Below are positions 43,141 through 51,262 of a stretch of 64,000 bases of DNA, one piece after another (positions within the stretch are counted from its first letter, which is position 1; each line of letters begins with the position of its first letter). The notes beneath the pieces are model-generated. The model did no database searches. It was not told the DNA's origin and saw only the letters and a program-made list of their open reading frames with translations. The stretch lies in the NCBI RefSeq assembly GCF_000703005.1, contig NZ_JNLH01000001.1, forward strand, positions 1,019,501 to 1,083,500, given 5' to 3'. Both the position numbers and the translations under genes were made by a program. The stretch comes from Pseudobutyrivibrio ruminis HUN009 (GTDB lineage Bacteria; Bacillota; Clostridia; Lachnospirales; Lachnospiraceae).

Positions 43141-44154
43141 ATGGTTTCATTAAAAGATATTGCCGGTCGATGCGGTGTATCAGTTGCTACAGTTAGTAAA
43201 GCACTGAATGATCACAGTGACATCGGCGCAAAAACAAAGGAAAGAATCAGAAAAGTTGCTAATGAATTAGGATATGTTCCTAATGCAGCAGCAAAATCCA
43301 TGAAAACAAATCGTACACATAATATAGGAGTTCTTTTCATGGACGATGCCAACAGCGGTTTACAGCATGACTTTTTCGCAAGTGTTCTTGAAGGTTTTAA
43401 AAGAGAAGTTGAAAAAGAAGGATATGATATAACCTTCATTTCAAATGACAGATCAAGACCTGGAAGAGATTCTTATCTCACACATGCAAGATACAGAAGA
43501 TTCGATGGGGTCATAATTGCAAATGTTCACTTCGGAGATCCCGAGGTGGTTGAGCTGGTAAAGAGCGACATACCTGTTGTGACAATTGATCATGTCTATA
43601 ATGATACGACAACAATCCTTTCGGATAATGTTGGAGGCATGACAGAGCTTGTAGATTTTGCAGTAGCTTCTGGCCATAGAAAAATCGCTTACATACACGG
43701 TGCTGATTCTTCGGTAACACGCACAAGATTAGTTACCTTCCATAAAAAGATGGAAGAATATGGAATAGAAACTCCGGATGAGTACTTAATGGAATCTCCA
43801 TATAGAGATACACATGGTGCTTATGAATGCACATTAAAGCTGTTGGAATTAGAAAACAGACCAACCTGCATTTTCTATCCTGATGATTACGCGTCTTATG
43901 GCGGTATGAGGGCAATATCAGAAAAAGGGTTAAAGGTTCCTGATGATGTATCAGTAGTTGGATTCGATGGAATCAAAGTAGCGAGACATATTAGACCAAG
44001 ACTTACTACTTACAGACAGGATACAGAAGAGTTAGGAAGACAAGCAGGAAAGAATCTTATCGATTTAATTGAAAGACCAAAAACTACATTAGTACAAAGG
44101 GTTGTAGTTAAAGGGAGACTGCTTGAAGGTGATACCCTCAAGAAGCTGAATTAG
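43141..44154 (+). CDS. LacI-family transcriptional regulator
   Basis: A 337-residue repressor. The HTH (3-22, SLKDIAGRCGVSVATVSKAL) and hinge helix (NAAAKSMKT) are clear; the periplasmic-binding-like effector domain follows (IGVLFMDD..., DGVIIAN, FYPDDYASYGGMRA, VSVVGFDGIKVARHIRP). The ATG at 43141 follows AGGGAG by 7 nt; a GTG directly before it is less likely. It sits between the divergent phosphorylase gene and the sugar-binding protein gene, so it most likely senses cellobiose or a related sugar and controls both. Confidence 0.93.
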   Translation: MVSLKDIAGRCGVSVATVSKALNDHSDIGAKTKERIRKVANELGYVPNAAAKSMKTNRTHNIGVLFMDDANSGLQHDFFASVLEGFKREVEKEGYDITFISNDRSRPGRDSYLTHARYRRFDGVIIANVHFGDPEVVELVKSDIPVVTIDHVYNDTTTILSDNVGGMTELVDFAVASGHRKIAYIHGADSSVTRTRLVTFHKKMEEYGIETPDEYLMESPYRDTHGAYECTLKLLELENRPTCIFYPDDYASYGGMRAISEKGLKVPDDVSVVGFDGIKVARHIRPRLTTYRQDTEELGRQAGKNLIDLIERPKTTLVQRVVVKGRLLEGDTLKKLN

Positions 44155-44245
44155 GCATTTAGTTGAGAAATCAACTTATATAAATGCAAACAAATTAATG
44201 TAGATATGATGTTGATGTGTTATCAGCATCAAAGGACGAAAGTCC
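44155..44245 (+). promoter_or_regulatory. Three hairpins in the leader of the sugar-binding protein gene
   Basis: GCATTTA/TAAATGC with inner GTTGA/TCAAC (44155-44187), TTGATG/CATCAA (44212-44232), and GGAC-GAAA-GTCC with a GNRA tetraloop (44234-44245), just before the ribosome binding site. None has a T-tract. They may stabilise or process the mRNA. Confidence 0.5.
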
Positions 44246-44273
44246 AGGAAAAATATTTTGGGAGGAACACACA

Positions 44274-45671
44274 ATGAAAAAAAGATTAGTTAGTTTGCTC
44301 GCAATGGCAACAATGACAGCAACAATGTTTGCTGGCTGTGGAAGCTCAGAAACAGCTTCTACAGAAGAAGCAGCAGCTCCAGCATCAACAGAGGAGATTG
44401 ATGCTGAGGCAGAAGCAGTAGAACTTCCTGAGGATACAGGTAAAGTTCTTAACATCTATTGTTGGAACGATGAGTGGCAGACACGTGTAAAGGATTTCTA
44501 TCCTGGATACGAAGAAGTAGATGCTACTCACGGAAAGATTGGTGATGTTGAAGTAGTTTGGAACATTACACCATCTACAGACAATGCATATCAGAACAAC
44601 CTTGATGAGGCTCTTCTCGCTCAGCCAGACGCAGCTGCAGATGATAAGGTAGATTTATTCTTAGTTGAAGCTGACTACGCTCTTAAGTATGTTGACGAAG
44701 ATGTAACAATGCCATTATCTGACCTCGGCATTACTTCTGATATGGTTGCAGATCAGTATTCATACACACAGAGCATCGTAACAGATAGCAATGGTAGACT
44801 TAAAGGCTCTTCATGGCAGGCATGCTCAGCAGGTCTTATCTACAACAGAGAGGCAGCAAAGGAAGTTCTTGGAACAGATGATCCAGCAGAGGTTCAGGCA
44901 GCAGTAGCTGATTGGGATAAGTACAATGAGACAGCTCAGAAGGTAGCTGATGCAGGTTACACAATGTGTTCTGTAAACGATACATATCGTACATATGCTA
45001 ACAACGTATCTGGACAGTGGGTACAGGATGGCAAGCTTGTTATCGATCCTAACGTTGATAAGTGGGTAGATGATTCTATGGCACTTATTGAAGCAGGCGC
45101 TGAAGATACAGATGATCTTTGGAGTGATGACTGGGCAAAGGGTAAGAGACCAGAAGGAAAGGTATTCTGCTACTTTGGACCAGCTTGGTTCTTCAACTTC
45201 TGCCTTGATGCAGATCAGGATGGCACAATCGCTAACCAGGGCGGTTGGGGATACTGCGAAGGTCCTCAGTCTTACTACTGGGGTGGTACATGGGTATGCG
45301 CTGCAACAGGTACAGACAACGCTAACCTTGTAAAAGATATCATTGTAACAATGACAACAGATAAGGGAGTTCTTAAGGATATTGCTACAACATACGCTGA
45401 CTGCGTAAATAGCAAGGAAGTTCTTGCAGAACTTGCATCATCAGACGAAGGTAACCTTGACCTTCTCGGCGGACAGAATCCATACGAGCAGCTTGCAGCA
45501 GGCGCTGAGACAGTAGATCTTTCAAACCTTTCTAAGTACGATCAGGGATGTACAGAAGAGTTCCAGAAGGCAATGAAGAACTACTTCACAGGAAATGCAA
45601 CAAAAGACGAAGCTATTGATATGTTCAAGACAGCTGTTCATGAGAAGTATCCAGATGTTTCAGTAGACTAA
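44274..45671 (+). CDS. ABC transporter sugar-binding lipoprotein
   Basis: A 465-residue solute-binding protein of the carbohydrate (CUT1) type. A lipoprotein signal (MKKRLVSLLAMATMTATMFAGC) has a good lipobox, FAG-Cys22. A Ser/Glu/Ala-rich linker follows, then the binding domain starting LNIYCWNDEWQTRVKDFYPGYEEV. Aromatic patches (GGWGYCEGPQSYYWGGTWV) would stack on sugar rings. The start at 44274 has GGGAGGA upstream. It lies downstream of the LacI gene and upstream of two permease genes, next to cellobiose phosphorylase, so cellobiose or short cellodextrins are the likely ligand. Confidence 0.92.
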   Translation: MKKRLVSLLAMATMTATMFAGCGSSETASTEEAAAPASTEEIDAEAEAVELPEDTGKVLNIYCWNDEWQTRVKDFYPGYEEVDATHGKIGDVEVVWNITPSTDNAYQNNLDEALLAQPDAAADDKVDLFLVEADYALKYVDEDVTMPLSDLGITSDMVADQYSYTQSIVTDSNGRLKGSSWQACSAGLIYNREAAKEVLGTDDPAEVQAAVADWDKYNETAQKVADAGYTMCSVNDTYRTYANNVSGQWVQDGKLVIDPNVDKWVDDSMALIEAGAEDTDDLWSDDWAKGKRPEGKVFCYFGPAWFFNFCLDADQDGTIANQGGWGYCEGPQSYYWGGTWVCAATGTDNANLVKDIIVTMTTDKGVLKDIATTYADCVNSKEVLAELASSDEGNLDLLGGQNPYEQLAAGAETVDLSNLSKYDQGCTEEFQKAMKNYFTGNATKDEAIDMFKTAVHEKYPDVSVD

Positions 45672-45702
45672 TTCTAGCTGCAACTAATCTGTGAAATGAT
45701 TT

Positions 45703-45737
45703 GGGGCGCATGGGGATTGGCCCTGTGCGCCCTATTT
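45703..45737 (+). terminator. Stem-loop between binding-protein and permease genes
   Basis: GGGCGCA (45704-45710) pairs with TGCGCCC (45726-45732), with an inner GGG/CCC, followed by TATTT. It is probably a partial terminator giving more binding protein than permease. Confidence 0.75.
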
Positions 45738-45760
45738 AAAAGAACTAAAAGGGAGCATTT

Positions 45761-46669
45761 ATGAACAAGAAGAGCAAAGTTGTTAGATATAATAAGTGGG
45801 GTTATATCTTTCTGATACCTTTTACAGTAATATTTTTAATATTCCAGTTGATCCCACTAGTTTCAACTATTTACAATTCATTCTTTGAAAATTACCGTTC
45901 AGGACTTACACAAATTGGACCTAATTTTGTAGGTCTTGCAAACTATGCAACAATCATAACTAACGGTGATTTGCCATTGTATTTCAAGAATACAATGATT
46001 ATGTGGGTTTTAGGCTTTGTGCCACAGATTATTCTTTCATTATTATTAGGAGCATGGTTTACAGATCCATCTCTTAGATTAAAAGGTCAGACATTCTTTA
46101 AAACGGTAATTTATTTACCAAACTTAATTATGGCATCAGCTTTTGCTATGCTGTTCTTTACATTGTTTGCAGATAGCGGACCAATAAACTCATTGCTTAT
46201 CCAGTTGGGTGTATTCAAGGAAGCATTCTCATTTATGGATCATGCAGCAAGTGTTCGTGGATTGGTAGCTACAATGAACTGCCTTATGTGGTTTGGAAAT
46301 ACGACAATTCTTCTGATGGCAGGTATGCTTGGAATTGATCCATCTCTTTTTGAGGCTGCTCAGGTTGATGGTGCAACTGCTAATCAGATTTTCTATAAAA
46401 TAACATTACCTTTGCTTCGACCAATTCTTGTATATGTTATGATTACATCTCTTATTGGTGGTTTGCAGATGTTTGATGTACCTCAGATTTTGACAAATGG
46501 TACAGGTAATCCAATGCGTTCATCTATGACATTGATTATGTACTTGAACAAGCATTTATATAGTAAGAACTTTGGACTTGCAGGTGCACTTTCAGTATTT
46601 ATGTTTATAATTACAGCCATTTTAAGCTTGATAGTTTATAAGTTTACTAATGTTCAGGAACAGAAATAA
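45761..46669 (+). CDS. ABC sugar permease (MalF-like)
   Basis: A 302-residue membrane protein with six TM segments, of the MalF/UgpA type. The N-terminal segment (WGYIFLIPFTVIFLIFQLIPLVSTIYNSF) and the EAA loop (EAAQVDGATANQIFYKITLPLLRP), which contacts the ATPase, are clear. AAGGGAG precedes the start. It forms the importer channel with the next gene. No ATP-binding subunit is encoded here, so a shared MsmX-type ATPase elsewhere is presumed. Confidence 0.93.
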   Translation: MNKKSKVVRYNKWGYIFLIPFTVIFLIFQLIPLVSTIYNSFFENYRSGLTQIGPNFVGLANYATIITNGDLPLYFKNTMIMWVLGFVPQIILSLLLGAWFTDPSLRLKGQTFFKTVIYLPNLIMASAFAMLFFTLFADSGPINSLLIQLGVFKEAFSFMDHAASVRGLVATMNCLMWFGNTTILLMAGMLGIDPSLFEAAQVDGATANQIFYKITLPLLRPILVYVMITSLIGGLQMFDVPQILTNGTGNPMRSSMTLIMYLNKHLYSKNFGLAGALSVFMFIITAILSLIVYKFTNVQEQK

Positions 46670-46708
46670 AATCGTTGAGATTAAGTAAAATAGATGAGGA
46701 GAATAAAA

Positions 46709-47569
46709 ATGGCAAATAACACAAGTAATAGCCAAGGCGGCGGAGTCCATGCAAGAAGACTAGTTTCTTATATAGTATTAATATTGATATCATTCTTGTG
46801 CTTATTCTGGTTCTATGTACTATTTATCAATTCTACTAGAAGTAATTCAGAATTGAGCGCAGGCTTTACACCATTTCCAAGTGTCCATCTTATAGAGAAC
46901 TGGACAAATTTGAAAAATGGAACATTACCTATTGTAAGTGGTATGATTAACTCACTTGTAATCGCAGTGCTTACAGCAACACTTGCAACATACTTTTCAA
47001 CAATGACAGCTTATGCTATCCATGCATATAACTTTAAATTGAAGAAATTCATGTTTACTTTCATATTAATGATTATGATGATTCCAACACAGGTAACTGT
47101 ACTTGGTTTCTTACAGCTCATTGATAAGATGCATTTAGATAATAGTGCTATTCCACTTATCATCCCTGCAATTGCATCTCCAGCTGTATTCTTCTATATG
47201 AAGCAATACATGGATTCGACATTGCCTCTTTCATTAATCGAGGCTGCCAGAATTGATGGTTCAGGCGAATTTAGAACATTTAACCAGATTGTAGTACCCC
47301 TTATGAAGCCAGCGATAGCTGTACAGGCAATCTTCAGCTTTGTAGGTAGCTGGAACAATTACTTCACTCCAGCACTTGTTCTTCATGATGATACAAAGAA
47401 GACACTTCCTATATTAATTGCTCAGCTTCGTAATGCAGACTGGTTAAAGTTTGATATGGGACAGGTTTATATTATGATTGCATTCTCAATCTTCCCTGTT
47501 ATAATTGTATATCTAATACTTTCTAGATATATTGTAGGTGGCGTAACACTTGGCGGTGTAAAGGGCTAA
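46709..47569 (+). CDS. ABC sugar permease (MalG-like)
   Basis: A 286-residue permease with six TM segments and the MalG-type EAA loop (EAARIDGSGEFRTFNQIVVPLMKPAIAV). The start at 46709 has AGGAG about 8 nt upstream; an ATG at 46694 overlaps that site. It ends YIVGGVTLGGVKG, the common C-terminus of CUT1 permeases. It lies 39 nt after its partner and is followed by an unusually long terminator hairpin. Confidence 0.93.
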   Translation: MANNTSNSQGGGVHARRLVSYIVLILISFLCLFWFYVLFINSTRSNSELSAGFTPFPSVHLIENWTNLKNGTLPIVSGMINSLVIAVLTATLATYFSTMTAYAIHAYNFKLKKFMFTFILMIMMIPTQVTVLGFLQLIDKMHLDNSAIPLIIPAIASPAVFFYMKQYMDSTLPLSLIEAARIDGSGEFRTFNQIVVPLMKPAIAVQAIFSFVGSWNNYFTPALVLHDDTKKTLPILIAQLRNADWLKFDMGQVYIMIAFSIFPVIIVYLILSRYIVGGVTLGGVKG

Positions 47570-47580
47570 ACATAATAATG

Positions 47581-47651
47581 AAAAAGACTTGACAGTTCTT
47601 GCGTCGTATGCTAAATTTAGCTAGCGACTAAGAAAAGCAGGTCTTTTTTTT
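47581..47651 (+). terminator. Long multi-segment terminator after the permease genes
   Basis: AAAAAGACTTG pairs with CAGGTCTTTTT; inside are TTCTT/AAGAA, GTCG/CGAC and a GCTAAATTTAGC palindrome. Eight T follow. Confidence 0.85.
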
Positions 47652-47737
47652 ATGCTCTTTTTTCGCCTTGTCAAATTGTTCGCTATGACAAGTGAGCGTA
47701 AGTAGACCAAAGTAGAAATTTAACGGAGGTGGAAGTT

Positions 47738-47887
47738 GTGCGCACAAAGATAACATTAGCTTGCACAGAGTGCCAGCAGCGTAATTACAACATGACAAAA
47801 GACAAGAAGACACACCCTGACAGAATGGAAACAAAGAAGTATTGCAGATTCTGCAAGAAGCACACAATGCACAAAGAGACTAAATAG
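47738..47887 (+). CDS. rpmG: 50S ribosomal protein L33
   Basis: 49 residues: GTG start, VRTKITLACTECQQRNYNM..., then YCRFCKKHTMHKE. Both CxxC pairs are present (C9/C12 and C36/C39 approximately), so this is the zinc-binding form. GGAGGTGG lies about 6 nt before the GTG. It opens the rpmG-secE-nusG order typical of Firmicutes, with secE 18 nt later. No sure promoter was identified; a CTTGTCA/TGACAAG inverted repeat lies at 47667-47692. Confidence 0.95.
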   Translation: MRTKITLACTECQQRNYNMTKDKKTHPDRMETKKYCRFCKKHTMHKETK

Positions 47888-47905
47888 TCATCCGGGAGGT
47901 GCGAA

Positions 47906-48103
47906 ATGGCAGAGGAAAAGAAAACCAAGTCAGGACGTTTTGCGGGTCTTAAGACAGAGTTCGGAAAGATCGTCTGGGCAGATCCAAAAGACGTGTCAAA
48001 ACAGACAACAGCAGTTGTTGCTGTGTCAGTAGTTGTAGCAGTGATCATCATCGTTTTAGATGCAGTGATCAACAAGGGTGTAAATATCCTAGTTAATTTA
48101 TAA
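47906..48103 (+). CDS. secE: Preprotein translocase subunit SecE
   Basis: A 65-residue single-span membrane protein that stabilises SecY. The amphipathic region FAGLKTEFGKIVWADPKDVSKQT leads into one TM segment (TAVVAVSVVVAVIIIVLDAVI). GGGAGGTG precedes the start. It overlaps the reading region upstream of nusG, whose start lies 15 nt after the secE stop. Confidence 0.95.
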   Translation: MAEEKKTKSGRFAGLKTEFGKIVWADPKDVSKQTTAVVAVSVVVAVIIIVLDAVINKGVNILVNL

Positions 48104-48117
48104 TGGAGGCATCGCAT

Positions 48118-48648
48118 ATGGCAGAGGCAAAGTGGTATGTAGTTCATACTTACTCAGGCTATGAGAACAAAGTCAAGACAAACATTGAAAAGGCTATCGA
48201 GACACAACATCTCGAGGAGCAGATTCTTGATGTAAGAGTACCTATGGTTGAGGTTACCGAAACTAGGGATGGCGTCAAGAAGCAAGTTTCAAAGAAGATG
48301 TACCCTGGTTACGTTCTTATTGAGATGATTATGAATGATGAGACCTGGTACGTTGTCAGAAATACTAGAGGTGTTACAGGCTTCGTTGGACCAGGAAGTA
48401 AACCAGTGCCATTGTCAGAGGCTGAAGTTAAAGCATACTTACTAGGCGAAAGCACTGAAAGAGTCAACGTTGAGGTTGACTTCGAAGTCGGAGATACTCT
48501 TAGTGTCGTAGACGGTACCTGGAAAGATACTGTGGGCGTTGTTAAGTCTATCAATGCTAAGAAGCAGACAGTAACCATCAGCGTTGAAATGTTCGGACGT
48601 GAAACACCAGTAGAAATTGATTTCACAGACGTACGCAAGATGGATTAG
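48118..48648 (+). CDS. nusG: Transcription termination/antitermination factor NusG
   Basis: A 176-residue elongation factor that binds RNA polymerase. N-terminal NGN domain (KWYVVHTYSGYENKVKTNIE, YPGYVLIEMIMNDETWYVVRNTRGVTGFVG) and C-terminal KOW domain (FEVGDTLSVVDGTWKDTVGVV). The ATG at 48118 is chosen over 48103, because GGAGG lies between them. rplK follows 10 nt later. Confidence 0.97.
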   Translation: MAEAKWYVVHTYSGYENKVKTNIEKAIETQHLEEQILDVRVPMVEVTETRDGVKKQVSKKMYPGYVLIEMIMNDETWYVVRNTRGVTGFVGPGSKPVPLSEAEVKAYLLGESTERVNVEVDFEVGDTLSVVDGTWKDTVGVVKSINAKKQTVTISVEMFGRETPVEIDFTDVRKMD

Positions 48649-48658
48649 GAGGAATATC

Positions 48659-49084
48659 ATGGCAAAGAAAATTGAAGGCTATATCAAGTTGCAGATTCCA
48701 GCAGGCAAGGCTACACCAGCCCCACCAGTTGGTCCAGCACTTGGTCAGCATGGTGTAAACATCGTGGAGTTTACAAAGCAGTTTAACGCAAAGACAGCAG
48801 ATATGGGAGATACAATTGTTCCTACAATTATCACTGTTTATGCAGATAGAAGCTTCAGCTTCATCACAAAGACTCCACCAGCAGCAGTTCTTATTAAGAA
48901 GGCTTGCAAGCTTCAGAAGGCTTCAGGCACACCTAACAAGACAAAGGTTGCAAAGATTACAAAGGCTCAGGTTCAGGAAATCGCAGAGACAAAGATGCCT
49001 GACCTTAACGCAGCATCACTTGAGGCTGCTATGAGCATGATCGAAGGAACATGTAGATCAATGGGCGTTGAGGTTGTTGAATAA
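48659..49084 (+). CDS. rplK: 50S ribosomal protein L11
   Basis: 141 residues. Binds 23S rRNA at the GTPase-associated centre. Family pattern: GYIKLQIPAGKATPAPPVGPALGQHGVNIVEF, then KTPPAAVLIKKA and the C-terminal VQEIAETKMPDLNAASLEAAM with GTCRSMGV. The start has AGGAGGAA 5-6 nt upstream; the open frame before it is inside nusG. Confidence 0.98.
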   Translation: MAKKIEGYIKLQIPAGKATPAPPVGPALGQHGVNIVEFTKQFNAKTADMGDTIVPTIITVYADRSFSFITKTPPAAVLIKKACKLQKASGTPNKTKVAKITKAQVQEIAETKMPDLNAASLEAAMSMIEGTCRSMGVEVVE

Positions 49085-49167
49085 TTCACAGCTTAGCGAA
49101 AACAACGTTCTTACTATTAAAGATTTGAGTGGGAGAGCATTAGCTCGATAAACCACAGGAGGTAAAC

Positions 49168-49863
49168 ATGAAAAGAGGAAAGAAATACGTTGCAGCTGTT
49201 AGCTCATACGATAAGTCAGCTGCATACGATCCAGCAGAAGCAATCGCACAGGTAAAGAAGAATGCTACTGCAAAATTTGATGAGACAATTGAAGCTCATA
49301 TCAGAACTGGTTGTGACGGACGTCACGCTGAGCAGCAGATTCGTGGTGCTGTAGTACTTCCACACGGTACTGGTAAGACTGTTCGAGTTTTAGTATTCGC
49401 TAAGGGTGCTAAGCTTGATGAGGCACAGGCTGCAGGCGCTGATTTCGTAGGCGGCGAGGAACTCATCCCTAAGATCCAGAACGAAGGTTGGGCAGAGTTC
49501 GATTCAGTAGTTGCTACTCCAGACATGATGGGTGTTGTTGGTCGTCTTGGTCGTGTACTTGGACCTAGAGGACTTATGCCAAACCCTAAGGCTGGTACAG
49601 TAACAATGGATGTTGCTAAGGCTGTTGAAGAAATCAAAGCTGGTAAGATTGAGTATAGACTTGATAAGACAAACATTATCCATGTACCTATCGGAAAGGC
49701 TTCTTTCACAGAGGAGCAGTTAGCGGACAACTTCCAGACTCTTATGGACGCTATCAACAAGGCTAAGCCAGCAAGCTTAAAGGGTCAGTACATTAAGAGC
49801 ATTTCACTTGCTCCTACAATGGGTCCTGGCGTTAAGCTTAACGTAGCAAAGGTTTCAAACTAA
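49168..49863 (+). CDS. rplA: 50S ribosomal protein L1
   Basis: 231 residues. Forms the mobile L1 stalk and, in many bacteria, represses its own operon. Family pattern: KFDETIEAHIRTGCDGRHAEQQIRGAVVLPHGTGK and GRVLGPRGLMPNPKAGTV. ACAGGAGG precedes the start. It is separated from rplK by 83 nt, a region where an L1-binding hairpin could lie, though none is clear by eye. Confidence 0.98.
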   Translation: MKRGKKYVAAVSSYDKSAAYDPAEAIAQVKKNATAKFDETIEAHIRTGCDGRHAEQQIRGAVVLPHGTGKTVRVLVFAKGAKLDEAQAAGADFVGGEELIPKIQNEGWAEFDSVVATPDMMGVVGRLGRVLGPRGLMPNPKAGTVTMDVAKAVEEIKAGKIEYRLDKTNIIHVPIGKASFTEEQLADNFQTLMDAINKAKPASLKGQYIKSISLAPTMGPGVKLNVAKVSN

Positions 49864-49866
49864 TTG

Positions 49867-49896
49867 TTGACAGCCCAATATACATGATGATATAAT
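49867..49896 (+). promoter_or_regulatory. Promoter of the rplJL operon
   Basis: TTGACA (49867-49872) and TATAAT (49891-49896) have an 18-bp spacer. Confidence 0.85.
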
Positions 49897-49902
49897 GCAT
49901 AA

Positions 49903-50017
49903 AGTTGTTGCCGAAGACAGCAGGTGGCGTTAGCCGTAAAGATTTTATCTACCAGCCGAGGACGATTAAGTATTTATCGATTAATCACCCTCTATGTCTT
50001 TGACATAGAGGGTTTTA
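49903..50017 (+). promoter_or_regulatory. Ribosomal protein L10 leader with attenuator
   Basis: The stretch contains GCCGAAGACAGCAGGTGGCG and CCAGCCGAGGACG, hallmarks of the L10 leader to which L10(L12)4 binds. It ends in a terminator, CCCTCTATGTC/GACATAGAGGG with TTTT (49988-50016). Excess L10 would favour termination before rplJ. Confidence 0.85.
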
Positions 50018-50066
50018 CTTTATCCTCATATAAGCAACAAACAAATATTATAAGGAGGAAAAATTC

Positions 50067-50621
50067 GTGGCAAAAGTTGAATTAAAGCAGCCAATAGTTG
50101 ACGAGATCTCAGAGCAGATTAAGGATGCAGCTTCAGTAGTAGTTGTAGACGCTCGTGGACTTACAGTTGCAGAAGACACACAGTTACGTAAGCAGCTTCG
50201 CGAGGCTGGTGTTACTTACAAGGTATACAAGAACACACTTATGAAGCGTGCTTTCGAGGGAACAGATTTTGCATCACTTGATGATGTTCTTGAAGGACCA
50301 AGTGCAATCGCTGTTTCAAAGAATGATGCTACAGCTCCAGCAAGAATTCTTGCTAAATTTGCTAAGACAGCTACAAACCTTGAGATCAAGGCTGGTGTCG
50401 TAGAAGGTACATTCTATGATGCTAATGGTATGTCAGCAGTTGCAGCTGTACCAAGCAGAGAGGAACTTCTTTCAAAGTTACTTGGAAGCTTACAGTCACC
50501 AATCACAAACTTCGCTCGCGTTCTCAACCAGATCGCAGAGCAGGGTGGTGCATCTACAGAGGCACCAGCTGCAGAGGCAGAGGCTCCAGCAGAGGAAGCA
50601 CCTGCAACAGAAGCAGAGTAA
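50067..50621 (+). CDS. rplJ: 50S ribosomal protein L10
   Basis: 184 residues with a GTG start behind AAGGAGG. Anchors L7/L12 dimers on the ribosome. Family pattern: QIKDAASVVVVDARGLTVAEDTQLRKQLREAGVTYKVYKNTL and SREELLSKLLGSLQSPI. The Ala/Glu-rich tail (APAAEAEAPAEEAPATEAE) is longer than in many species. It is controlled by the leader upstream. Confidence 0.97.
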   Translation: MAKVELKQPIVDEISEQIKDAASVVVVDARGLTVAEDTQLRKQLREAGVTYKVYKNTLMKRAFEGTDFASLDDVLEGPSAIAVSKNDATAPARILAKFAKTATNLEIKAGVVEGTFYDANGMSAVAAVPSREELLSKLLGSLQSPITNFARVLNQIAEQGGASTEAPAAEAEAPAEEAPATEAE

Positions 50622-50662
50622 TTTAATTGATTTTAATTATTATTTAATGGAGGAAAATAATC

Positions 50663-51037
50663 ATGGCAAAGATGACAACAGAAGAGTTTATCGCAGCTAT
50701 CAAAGAGCTTAGCGTATTAGAGTTAAATGACCTTGTAAAGGCATGTGAGGAAGAGTTCGGCGTTTCTGCAGCAGCAGGCGTTGTAGTTGCAGCAGCAGCT
50801 GGCGATGCAGCAGCAGCTGAGGAGAAGGACGAGTTCGACGTAGAGCTTACAGAAGTAGGTTCTGAGAAGGTTAAGGTTATCAAGGTTGTTCGTGAGGCTA
50901 CTGGTCTTGGACTTAAGGAAGCTAAGGAACTCGTTGATGGCGCACCAAAGGTTATCAAGGAAGCAGCTGACAAGGCTACAGCAGAGTCAATCAAGGCTCA
51001 GCTTGAGGAGATCGGTGCAAAGGTTACTCTTAAGTAA
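50663..51037 (+). CDS. rplL: 50S ribosomal protein L7/L12
   Basis: 124 residues. Forms the ribosomal stalk that recruits translation GTPases. An N-terminal dimerisation domain (TTEEFIAAIKELSVLELNDLVKACEEEFGV), an alanine-rich hinge and a C-terminal domain, EKVKVIKVVREATGLGLKEAKELVDGAPKVIKE. GGAGGA precedes the start. It is closed by a terminator, so rpoB starts from its own promoter. Confidence 0.98.
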   Translation: MAKMTTEEFIAAIKELSVLELNDLVKACEEEFGVSAAAGVVVAAAAGDAAAAEEKDEFDVELTEVGSEKVKVIKVVREATGLGLKEAKELVDGAPKVIKEAADKATAESIKAQLEEIGAKVTLK

Positions 51038-51059
51038 TTCAAACTCGATTGTTTTATAT

Positions 51060-51092
51060 TTAGCAGGTTCATTTGAACCTGCTAAATTTTTT
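51060..51092 (+). terminator. Terminator after rplL
   Basis: TTAGCAGGTTC pairs with GAACCTGCTAA, followed by seven T after AT. Confidence 0.92.
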
Positions 51093-51113
51093 TGAAAATA
51101 TATAATTTAATAC

Positions 51114-51143
51114 TTGACTTTGTTATTGACTTTGGCATAGAAT
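51114..51143 (+). promoter_or_regulatory. rpoBC promoter
   Basis: TTGACT (51114-51119) and TAGAAT (51138-51143) have an 18-bp spacer, right after the rplL terminator. The leader to the rpoB start is about 115 nt. Confidence 0.6.
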
Positions 51144-51262
51144 GTAGTTTGCACTATTGTGGTGCAGTGTGTATTTCTATGCTTATTTTTATGCACGGAT
51201 TTTCACACATTTTATTTGATAAGATTTATCCAAATTTAAATATTATGAGAGGTGGAACGTCA

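Noticed and set aside
47651..47737. tRNA gene before rpmG
   Set aside because: No cloverleaf or GTTCRA-type T loop could be found.
51092..51262. N-terminal extension of RpoB by 57 residues
   Set aside because: The stretch contains the promoter and leader; RpoB proteins start near the MEKNRIRPVKAGKNLRMSYS sequence, which has its own ribosome binding site.
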